NCBI GenBank assembly: GCA_049522565.1
Contig: JBEKNT010000387.1
Span: forward strand, 1 to 6,610
Length of the DNA stretch: 6,610 bases
Direction of reading: 5' to 3'
Source of the DNA: JASHVB01 sp049522565
GTDB lineage: Bacteria > Pseudomonadota > Alphaproteobacteria > Acetobacterales > Acetobacteraceae
In this document: in pieces, positions 1-5,342 of the stretch
Layout of the letters: every line of letters begins with the position of its first letter
Position numbering within the stretch: position 1 is the first letter of the stretch
Position numbers and translations under genes: made by a program
Notes under the pieces: model-generated
Seen by the model: the letters and a program-made list of their open reading frames with translations, nothing else
What the model was told of the DNA's origin: nothing
The model's database searches: none

Positions 1-16
1 GGGAAATAGCGGAATC

Positions 17-20
17 GGAG
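17..20 (+). promoter_or_regulatory. Ribosome binding site of the family IV esterase
   Basis: GGAG lies 8 bases before the ATG at 29. It is a short but well-placed Shine-Dalgarno match and supports that start. The 16 bases before it are too few to identify a promoter or an upstream gene. Confidence 0.55.
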
Positions 21-28
21 ACACCATC

Positions 29-988
29 ATGCCGCTTGATCCCGACGCCCAGTTCGTTCTGGAGATGATCCGCGTTGCCGGACGGCCGCCGTTCGAGACA
101 CTAACGCCGGCCGAAGCTCGCGAGGCCTACATCAACAGCCGCAAGGTGTTGCAGCCGCCGCCGGAAGACGTCGCCGACGTGCGCGATCTCACTGCGCCCG
201 GGCCGGCGAGCGACATCCCGGTGCGCGTCTATCGTGCCAGCGGCACCACACCGGACGAGAAACTCCCAGCGCTGATCTACTATCATGGCGGCGGCTGGCT
301 GCTCGGCGATCTCGACTCGCATGACGGCGTGTGTCGGCGCTTCGCCAACGTGGCGCGGTGCTGCGTCGTCTCGGTGGACTATCGCATGGCGCCGGAACAT
401 AAATTTCCCGCGGCAGTGGATGACTGCATCGCCGCAACGCAATGGGTGGTGGCCGAGGCCGACGCGCTGGGGATCGATCCTGCCCGTGTCGCGGTCGGCG
501 GCGACTCCGCCGGCGGCAACCTGGCCGCGGTGATGGCACTGCTCGCCCGCGACGGCGCGCTGCCGCCGCTCACGTTCCAATTGCTGATCTATCCCGCGAC
601 CGACATGATGATGACATCGGTGTCCTCGCAAACCATCGCCGATGGCGTGCCGCTGACCTCGAAGACCATGCGTTGGTTTATCGACCACTACATGCGGGAC
701 GACGCTGACGCACGCGACTGGCGCGCTTCGCCGTTGCGCGCCGCCGACCTGTCCGGCACGGCACAGGCACTGGTGCTGACCTGCGCATGGGATCCGTTAT
801 GCGACGAGGGCATCGCCTACGCGCGCCGTCTGGAGCGTGAAGGCGTGCGGGTGTCGCACATGCACTTCTCCGACCAGATCCACGGCTTCATGAGCATGGG
901 TCGGATCATCCGTGCCGCCGACCTGGCGATCGACATGATGGGGGCGGCGCTGCGAAAGGCCGTGTGGCCGCCGGGCCGTCCGGAGTAG
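29..988 (+). CDS. Alpha/beta hydrolase, HSL-type (family IV) carboxylesterase
   Basis: The 319-residue product is a likely cytoplasmic esterase that hydrolyses short or medium acyl or aryl esters. All hallmarks of the bacterial hormone-sensitive-lipase family are visible. The oxyanion-hole motif HGGG is at residues 86-89. The nucleophile elbow GDSAG is at 158-162, with Ser160 as nucleophile. The acid is Asp255 in WDPLCDEG and the catalytic His is His285 in QIHGFM. The conserved DYRMAPEHKFPAA segment lies around residues 117-129. The N-terminal 65 residues form the usual helical cap, and there is no signal peptide or membrane segment. Length is normal for the family (about 300-320). The start is supported by GGAG eight bases upstream. 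Trp254 precedes the catalytic Asp, where I recall an acidic or aromatic residue being more usual; this may affect specificity but is not a defect. The downstream neighbour is convergent, so the gene appears to be transcribed alone or with something left of the window. The natural substrate cannot be inferred. Confidence 0.93.
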   Translation: MPLDPDAQFVLEMIRVAGRPPFETLTPAEAREAYINSRKVLQPPPEDVADVRDLTAPGPASDIPVRVYRASGTTPDEKLPALIYYHGGGWLLGDLDSHDGVCRRFANVARCCVVSVDYRMAPEHKFPAAVDDCIAATQWVVAEADALGIDPARVAVGGDSAGGNLAAVMALLARDGALPPLTFQLLIYPATDMMMTSVSSQTIADGVPLTSKTMRWFIDHYMRDDADARDWRASPLRAADLSGTAQALVLTCAWDPLCDEGIAYARRLEREGVRVSHMHFSDQIHGFMSMGRIIRAADLAIDMMGAALRKAVWPPGRPE

Positions 989-1002
989 GAGCGCGGCGTC
1001 AT

Positions 1003-1033
1003 CCGTCATTGCGCGGCGCGAAGCGACGAAGCA
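1003..1033 (+). repeat. Left arm of an interspersed inverted repeat
   Basis: These 31 bases, starting CCGTCATTGCG and ending AGCGACGAAGCA, match the reverse complement of 1270-1300 at 26 of 31 positions by hand alignment. The two arms bracket a 298-base element (1003-1300) that fills almost all of the gap between two convergent genes. The sequence type resembles the short intergenic repeats I recall from Bradyrhizobium and relatives; it encodes nothing recognisable. Confidence 0.75.
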
Positions 1034-1077
1034 CGCCCCACCTGACGCGCCGCTGTCCTCGCAAGAAACAAGCGCTC

Positions 1078-1114
1078 CCCCCTCCCCTTGAGGGAGGGGG
1101 TTGGGGGGAGGGGG
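1078..1114 (+). repeat. G-rich hairpin and predicted G-quadruplex tract
   Basis: A perfect 9-bp stem pairs 1078-1086 (CCCCCTCCC) with 1092-1100 (GGGAGGGGG) around a CTTGA loop. The G-rich arm continues into three more G runs, giving tracts at 1092-1094, 1096-1100, 1103-1108 and 1110-1114 separated by only one or two bases. This satisfies the G3+N1-7 quadruplex rule on the plus strand. A competing stem can form between 1103-1110 and 1126-1133. No T-tract follows, so it is not a standard intrinsic terminator. Similar C/G-run repeats are widespread between genes in high-GC proteobacteria, so this may be one more dispersed repeat rather than a dedicated regulator. Confidence 0.6.
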
Positions 1115-1254
1115 AGCCTCCTTCTCTCCCCCCGTCGACGCAGTTTCATTCAGGACGGGTTGGCCTCCGCCGGCCGGTGGTCAACTCGCATCGGCACCGG
1201 ACGCCAGCAGCGTCGGATTGCGCGTATCGCCGTGGGACGCAGTACAGGTGCCGC

Positions 1255-1300
1255 TCCCGGGCGGGAGATTGCTTCGTCGCTGCGCCTCTCGCGATGACGG
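1255..1300 (+). repeat. Interspersed repeat, copy 1 (right arm)
   Basis: The first 26 bases (1255-1280, beginning TCCCGGGCGGGAGATTGC) are identical to 2366-2391, and the following 20 match 2392-2411 at 15 positions, so 41 of 46 agree overall. An AGGTG lies just before both copies, at 4 bases here and 3 bases there. The inner 31 bases are also the inverted partner of 1003-1033. The copy ends one base before the stop codon of the reverse-strand hydrolase at 1302, so that gene's transcript enters it immediately after the stop. Confidence 0.8.
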
Positions 1301-1301
1301 A

Positions 1302-2252
1302 TCAGCCAAGCCCTGCCAGGAACCCCTCCAGCGCCTCGATGAATCCCTTGGTGTTCTGACCATGCACGTTGTGCCCGCAATCGGCCACCGTCGCCAACGT
1401 GCCATGCGGCAACGCGTCGCGAAAACGCTCGGCCCCCTCCGGCGTCAGGATGCGTGAGTTCGCGCCGCGCACCAGCAGCACGGGCAGATCGAACGCCCGT
1501 GCATCGTCCAATGTAATGTTCTCCAGCGGCCCACTGCCACGCACCAGCCCGAGCCGGCGCGGCGTGGCATCGCACTTGCTGACGTATTTGCCGTCGGCGC
1601 GTTGCAGCATGTTGTATCTGACGGTGCGTTCGATGTGTTCGCGGCTACGGTATGGATCATACTTCCGCACATTGCTGACAAAGTGCTCCAGGTCGTCAAA
1701 CTCCTGGTTGGCCTGCACGAAGCCGGCGATCACCTCGCGTCCGCGATCCGACACTTCCGGGCCGACATCCACCACCACCAGCGCGCGCAGGCGCGACGGA
1801 TCGCGTTTGGTCAGCAGCAGCGAATTGCGTCCACCCATCGAGTGGCCCATCAGGATCGGGCGTTGCAGCCCGAGCGCGGCTATGAATGCCTCCGCGTCGA
1901 GCGACATCGCGTGGTTGGAATACTCGACGTCGCGCGGCCATTCGCTGTCGCCATGTCCGCGTTGGTCGAGTGCCAGCACGCGATAGCGCTGTGCGAGGTA
2001 CAGGCTCACAAGGTCCCAGGAATGCGCCGATTGGTGGCCGCCATGCAGCAGCACAATCGGCGGCGCGTCCGGCGCACCCCACTCCAGGAAGTGGAAGCGC
2101 AGCCGCCGCAACACGATATTCCGGGAGCGGTACGGCGTCGTGCGGGCATGCGGAATGCCAAGATCGGTCGCACTGGCAAGCAGGGAATCGAACTCGTCCG
2201 ATGGCGCGAGGTCGAGCGGTGAGGCCGTGTCGGCGAAGTTGTTAAGATACAT
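1302..2252 (-). CDS. Alpha/beta hydrolase with GHSMG nucleophile elbow
   Basis: The 316-residue product is a soluble alpha/beta-hydrolase of the esterase/epoxide-hydrolase/C-C-bond-hydrolase group. The oxyanion-hole segment LLHGGHQSAHSW is around residues 68-79, DQRGHGDS is at 96-103, the nucleophile Ser138 is in GHSMGG (136-141), and the His is His294 in DCGHNVHG. A variable cap domain spans roughly 170-245. Where relatives often carry the catalytic Asp (RGxxSD), this protein reads RGANSR with Arg267. The acid may instead lie after strand 6, at Asp162 or Glu166 in VVDVGPE, as in haloalkane-dehalogenase-like enzymes; this is inference. The ATG at 2252 follows an AGGG four bases upstream, which is only a weak ribosome site. 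The gene is divergent from the MFS_3 exporter and convergent with the family IV esterase, so it is probably monocistronic. Substrate unknown. Confidence 0.9.
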   Translation of the reverse strand: MYLNNFADTASPLDLAPSDEFDSLLASATDLGIPHARTTPYRSRNIVLRRLRFHFLEWGAPDAPPIVLLHGGHQSAHSWDLVSLYLAQRYRVLALDQRGHGDSEWPRDVEYSNHAMSLDAEAFIAALGLQRPILMGHSMGGRNSLLLTKRDPSRLRALVVVDVGPEVSDRGREVIAGFVQANQEFDDLEHFVSNVRKYDPYRSREHIERTVRYNMLQRADGKYVSKCDATPRRLGLVRGSGPLENITLDDARAFDLPVLLVRGANSRILTPEGAERFRDALPHGTLATVADCGHNVHGQNTKGFIEALEGFLAGLG

Positions 2253-2290
2253 GAGACCCTATGACCCGTTGGTTGTCGCGGAGCGAGTGG

Positions 2291-2314
2291 CCGTCATTGC
2301 AAGCAGCGTAGCCA
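2291..2314 (+). repeat. Left arm of the second repeat element
   Basis: CCGTCATTGC at 2291-2300 and the bases that follow match the reverse complement of the right end of the element (near 2388-2411) at about 17 of 24 positions. The arms enclose a 121-base element, a shorter cousin of the 298-base one at 1003-1300. The inverted match is weaker here than in the first element. Confidence 0.5.
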
Positions 2315-2365
2315 GTGGTTGGGCTTGACACGGCCAGACAGTCTCCCGCAGGACCGGAGGTGAAT

Positions 2366-2411
2366 TCCCGGGCGGGAGATTGCTTCGTCGCCGCGTTTCT
2401 CGCAATGACAG
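2366..2411 (+). repeat. Interspersed repeat, copy 2 (right arm)
   Basis: This is the direct-repeat partner of 1255-1300: 26 identical bases followed by 20 bases with 15 matches. It is in the same orientation as copy 1 and about 1.1 kb away, flanking the reverse-strand hydrolase gene. The GAATTCCCGGG at its left edge is part of the repeat boundary. Confidence 0.8.
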
Positions 2412-2482
2412 GGACGGCGCGGGCCCGGTGTCTCTGAATTCCCCCTCGCCCGCCATCATCGCATAGGGCATTCTCCCCTCCC

Positions 2483-2488
2483 AGGAGG
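2483..2488 (+). promoter_or_regulatory. Strong ribosome binding site fixing a GTG start
   Basis: AGGAGG is a perfect Shine-Dalgarno core, 11 bases before the GTG at 2500. The spacing is slightly long but acceptable. No in-frame ATG lies closer, so this site decides the GTG start of the MFS_3 exporter. Confidence 0.75.
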
Positions 2489-2499
2489 ACGTCGTCGCC

Positions 2500-3741
2500 G
2501 TGAATAATACCAGCCTGCCGGCCGCAGTTGCGCAACCGCGCGGCTCGCCTTTTCGCCGGCTGCTGCTTTCGGGCCGAGACGATTTCTGGCGGCTCTGGTT
2601 CGTCGGCCTCGTCGTGTTCGTGGTGCGTTGGCTGGAGACCATCGCCGTCGGCATCGTGGTGTATCAGCGCACCGGCTCGGCCTTCCAGGTCGCCATGATG
2701 ACCATGCTGCGCCTGTTGCCGATGGGCCTGTTCGGCGCCTTCCTCGGAGCCCTGGCGGAACGCATCGAGCGGCGCACCGCATTGATTGCGGTGATCATCC
2801 TGATGGGATCGACCTCCTTCACCCTGGCGGTCCTGGCCCATACCGGCCGGCTGGAAGTCTGGCACCTTGCGCTCGCCAGCTTCCTCAACGGAGTCGCCTG
2901 GGCGACCGATAACCCCGTGCGTCGTGTCATGATCGGCGAGGTCGTCGGCGCCGACCAGATGAGCACGGCGATGTCGATCGATGTCGGCTCCAACAACGCC
3001 AGCCGCATGGTAGGCCCGACCATCGGCGGATTACTGCTCGTCACCATCGGCATCGATGGCGCGTTCATGCTGAGCGTCCTGCTGTACGCAACCGCGTTGC
3101 TGGCCGCGTTGCGCCTGCGCTATCGCAATGCATCGCTCCCGATCGGCTCCGGCGCCGTGCTGCCGCGCATGATCGAGGGCTTCGCTCTGGTCCGCAGCGA
3201 CAAGCGGCTGCGCGGCACGCTGATCGTGACGATCGTTTACAACGTGTTCGGCTGGCCGTTTACCAGCATGGTGCCGGTGATCGGTCACGATCGCCTCGGA
3301 CTCGACCCCGGCGGCGTCGGCCTGCTGGCGAGTATGGACGGCATCGGCGCGTTCTGCGGCGCGATGCTGGCCGCCATGTTCCTGCGCCCCGCCTGGTACG
3401 GCCGCGTTTATGTTGGCGGCGTCGTACTCTACATGGTGATGCTGAGCGTATTCGGTCTGGTGCCCAATCCACTGGTCGCCGGCAGCGCGCTGCTGTTCAC
3501 CGGCCTGGGTGGCGCTGGCTTCAGCATCATGCAGGCGACGCTGGTCTATCTCGCCGCGCCCCCCGACATGCGCAGCCGTCTGCTCGGTGTGTTATCGCTT
3601 TGCATCGGCGTGGGGCCGGTGGGATTTGTCGGCCTGGGCCTCCTGGCAGACGCGATCGGCGCCCACTGGGCAACCGCAGCGACCGGCATCACCGGACTGC
3701 TGGTGTTGGCGCTGACGCGGCCGTTGTGGCGCGCGATCTGA
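2500..3741 (+). CDS. MFS exporter, EntS/MFS_3 type (12 helices)
   Basis: The 413-residue inner-membrane protein is a major facilitator transporter, probably exporting a small molecule by proton antiport. About twelve hydrophobic helices can be placed, roughly at residues 31-53, 60-84, 93-113, 119-135, 165-185, 186-206, 238-262, 271-293, 303-321, 326-350, 363-385 and 388-406. The helix 2-3 loop holds a motif A variant, GALAERIERR (83-92), with Glu87 in place of the usual Asp. The segment DNPVRRVMIGEVV (137-149) and NNASRMVGPTIGG (165-177) are hallmarks of the EntS (enterobactin exporter)/transmembrane-secretion-effector branch. Length matches that family (about 400-420). The start is a GTG set by AGGAGG. 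No siderophore synthesis or regulator gene is in the window, so an EntS-like substrate should not be assumed; macrolide- or drug-type efflux is equally possible. Confidence 0.9.
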   Translation: MNNTSLPAAVAQPRGSPFRRLLLSGRDDFWRLWFVGLVVFVVRWLETIAVGIVVYQRTGSAFQVAMMTMLRLLPMGLFGAFLGALAERIERRTALIAVIILMGSTSFTLAVLAHTGRLEVWHLALASFLNGVAWATDNPVRRVMIGEVVGADQMSTAMSIDVGSNNASRMVGPTIGGLLLVTIGIDGAFMLSVLLYATALLAALRLRYRNASLPIGSGAVLPRMIEGFALVRSDKRLRGTLIVTIVYNVFGWPFTSMVPVIGHDRLGLDPGGVGLLASMDGIGAFCGAMLAAMFLRPAWYGRVYVGGVVLYMVMLSVFGLVPNPLVAGSALLFTGLGGAGFSIMQATLVYLAAPPDMRSRLLGVLSLCIGVGPVGFVGLGLLADAIGAHWATAATGITGLLVLALTRPLWRAI

Positions 3742-5277
3742 CTAACGCAACGTCTGTTGCGACGGGCTGAGCCGCGCCGGCAGCCGCAGTACCAACACCA
3801 GTGTCAGCACGGACATGGCGACGGCCAGCCAGTACGCATTGTGCAGCCCGGACGAGACCAGCCCGGTCAACCGCGCCTGCGTCGCTGCGTCCAGCGTCTG
3901 GCGCGATGTCGGTTCCAACAGCCGGTTCACCAGACCCACCACCTCCGGTGCACGATGCTGGATCGTGGCGTTCAGCACCGCGCCGAACGATGCAGCCCCC
4001 AACGCCTGGCCGATGAAACGCAGGAACAGACAGGAAGACGTGGCAGCACCGCGCTTCGCCCATGGCACCGCCGCCTGGATCGAAACGATGAATGCCGTGT
4101 TGCACAGTCCCATGCCGACACCCATGACCAGCGAACCAGCCGTCGCCCAGGGCACGCCGCGCTCCGGCGTCAACAGCACCAGCACCACACTGGCGAGCAG
4201 CAACGACAACGCGCCGAGCGTCGCGGTCAGCCGATACGTGGTCCGCACCATGAAGCGGCCGCCGAAGATGCTGGCGAACGCCCAGGTAACCGACATGCAG
4301 CCCAGCACGAGCCCGGCCGTTAGCGGCGAGCGGCCCAGTGCCCCCTGCACGTAAGTCGGCAAAAATGCCGACACGCCCATCATGATCGCTCCGGCGAGGC
4401 CACCACCCAGGCTGCCAATGACGATCACCCGTTCGCGCCACAACTCCAGCGGCAGCATCGGCTCCCGCGTGCGCGCTTCATGCACGACCAGCGTGGCCAG
4501 CCCGAGCAATCCCGCCGCCGCGGCGGCCCATGCGATGCCGGACGGCAGGCTGCTGCCCTGCACCAGCACCAGCATCAACGCACCGATCGCCAGCATCATC
4601 AGCAGCGAGCCGACATAGTCCACCTGGTGCGCGCGCGATTCGATGCGCTCGTGGAGGAACAGCGAGATCATCAGGACCGCCACGGCCCCAACCGGCAGGT
4701 TCACCCAGAACACCGTGCGCCAGCCGACATGTTCCACCAGGAAAGCGCCGAGCGAAGGGCCGGTCACCGCCGCGACGCCGAACACCGAGGAGATCAATCC
4801 CTGCACGCGCGCCCGTTCTGACGGCGTATAGATGTCGCCGCAGATCGTCATGGCGATCGGCTGCACGCCGCCGGCGCCGAAGCCTTGCAACGCGCGGAAC
4901 AACACCAGCCAGACCATGTTGGGCGCGAAGCCGCACAACGTCGAGCCGATCAGGAACAGCCCGGCGCCGGCATAAAAAACTCTCTTGCGGCCATAGATGT
5001 CGGCGAGGCGACCATAGACCGGAATGCTGACGGCCTGGGTCAGCAGATAGACCGCGAATACCCAACTGAACAGGCTGAACCCGCCGAGTTCGGCAATGAT
5101 GGTTGGCATGGCGGTGGCGACGATGGTGCTTTCCACCGCCGCCATGAATGTTGCCATGATGCAGGCCGCCAGCACCAGGGAGCGGCGCGCGGCGACATGC
5201 GGCGTCCGGATCACGTCGGCGGATGCGTTTTGGCGGCCGGCAGCGGCGTGCCGGACGGTGGGGCCGTCGGAAAGCAT
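3742..5277 (-). CDS. DHA2-family multidrug MFS antiporter (14 helices)
   Basis: The 511-residue inner-membrane protein is a drug:H+ antiporter of the EmrB/QacA (DHA2) family. About fourteen helices can be placed, from residue 33 to 500. Helix 1 carries the motif AVESTIVATAMPTI (47-60), with Glu49 where many members have Asp. Motif A is GRLADIYGRKR (89-99). Motif B includes Arg128 followed by ALQGFGAGG. The antiporter motif C is GPSLGAF (173-179), followed by the typical GWRTVFWVNLPVG (184-197). A long hydrophilic loop at about 438-478 before the last helix is usual for DHA2. The ATG at 5277 has GAGAAG eight bases upstream; the first 30 residues are a polar cytoplasmic tail. It lies 65 bases downstream of the Cys-type hydrolase on the same strand, so the two are probably co-transcribed. 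No EmrA-type adaptor or TetR/MarR regulator is in the window. Drug specificity cannot be read from the sequence. Confidence 0.93.
   Translation of the reverse strand: MLSDGPTVRHAAAGRQNASADVIRTPHVAARRSLVLAACIMATFMAAVESTIVATAMPTIIAELGGFSLFSWVFAVYLLTQAVSIPVYGRLADIYGRKRVFYAGAGLFLIGSTLCGFAPNMVWLVLFRALQGFGAGGVQPIAMTICGDIYTPSERARVQGLISSVFGVAAVTGPSLGAFLVEHVGWRTVFWVNLPVGAVAVLMISLFLHERIESRAHQVDYVGSLLMMLAIGALMLVLVQGSSLPSGIAWAAAAAGLLGLATLVVHEARTREPMLPLELWRERVIVIGSLGGGLAGAIMMGVSAFLPTYVQGALGRSPLTAGLVLGCMSVTWAFASIFGGRFMVRTTYRLTATLGALSLLLASVVLVLLTPERGVPWATAGSLVMGVGMGLCNTAFIVSIQAAVPWAKRGAATSSCLFLRFIGQALGAASFGAVLNATIQHRAPEVVGLVNRLLEPTSRQTLDAATQARLTGLVSSGLHNAYWLAVAMSVLTLVLVLRLPARLSPSQQTLR
3746..3761. terminator. 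Small stem-loop at the junction of two convergent genes
   Basis: CGCAAC (3746-3751) and GTTGCG (3756-3761) form a perfect 6-bp stem with a GTCT loop. It starts five bases after the stop of the MFS_3 exporter and lies inside the last codons of the DHA2 exporter. It could slow or end transcription from the left, but no T-run follows, so the terminator role is weakly supported and the palindrome may be chance. Confidence 0.25.
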
Positions 5278-5342
5278 TGTGCTGTCTTCTCATCCGCCGC
5301 CCGGCATGACAACCGCGCAACGCGCGACCCTGCTCTGCCGGC
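5278..5342 (-). promoter_or_regulatory. Intergenic spacer and ribosome site of the DHA2 exporter
   Basis: The 65-base spacer separates the Cys-type hydrolase from the DHA2 exporter. Reading the reverse strand, GAGAAG (5286-5291) is eight bases before the ATG and is the likely ribosome site. A short perfect inverted repeat, CGCGC-AAC-GCGCG (5314-5326), lies just past the hydrolase stop. No promoter is evident, which fits co-transcription, although a weak internal promoter cannot be excluded. Confidence 0.45.

Larger units (their letters stand above)
989..1301. other. Convergent intergenic region filled by repeat DNA
   Basis: This 313-base gap separates the stop codons of the family IV esterase and the GHSMG hydrolase, which face each other. 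It holds the inverted repeat arms at 1003-1033 and 1255-1300 and the G-rich hairpin at 1078-1114. The stretch 1134-1250 shows no gene, RNA or site that I can support. Open frames crossing the gap translate into low-complexity Pro/Gly/Arg peptides typical of repeat DNA. Transcripts from both sides would run into the inverted repeat, so it may help end transcription from either direction. No classical hairpin plus T-tract terminator is visible. Confidence 0.7.
2253..2499. other. Divergent intergenic region with repeat DNA
   Basis: This 247-base gap must contain the promoters of both the reverse-strand hydrolase and the MFS_3 exporter. I see no convincing -35/-10 pair and no operator-like palindrome that stands out. 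Its middle (2291-2411) is occupied by a 121-base repeat element with inverted CGTCATTGC ends. That leaves about 38 bases next to the hydrolase and about 88 bases next to the exporter as free promoter space, unless the repeat itself carries promoter sequence. Confidence 0.6.

Noticed and set aside
101..688. Antisense open frame of 195 codons in the family IV esterase
   Set aside because: His/Arg-rich composition and complete overlap with a gene that has an intact catalytic triad point to a shadow frame.
964..1457. Small open frames crossing the first intergenic gap
   Set aside because: Their translations are Pro/Gly/Arg-rich readings of the repeat arms and G-rich tract, including peptides like SLRGAKRRS that are typical of translated intergenic repeats.
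2325..2330. Perfect TTGACA as a -35 box in the divergent gap
   Set aside because: The bases 17 positions downstream (near 2348-2353) read GCAGGA, not a -10 box, and the match lies inside the repeat element.
1255..2411. CRISPR-like direct repeats
   Set aside because: Only two copies exist in the window, 1.1 kb apart, with a gene between them and no regular spacers or cas genes.
3689..4441. Reverse-strand open frame of 250 codons over the end of the DHA2 exporter
   Set aside because: It is a Gly/Ala/Arg-rich shadow of the transporter in another frame, with no motif and no separate ribosome site that I can support.
3742..5277. Glu49 in place of Asp in the DHA2 helix 1 motif as a functional anomaly
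   Set aside because: Both are acidic, and I recall Glu occurring in this motif in other DHA2 transporters, so it is a normal variant.
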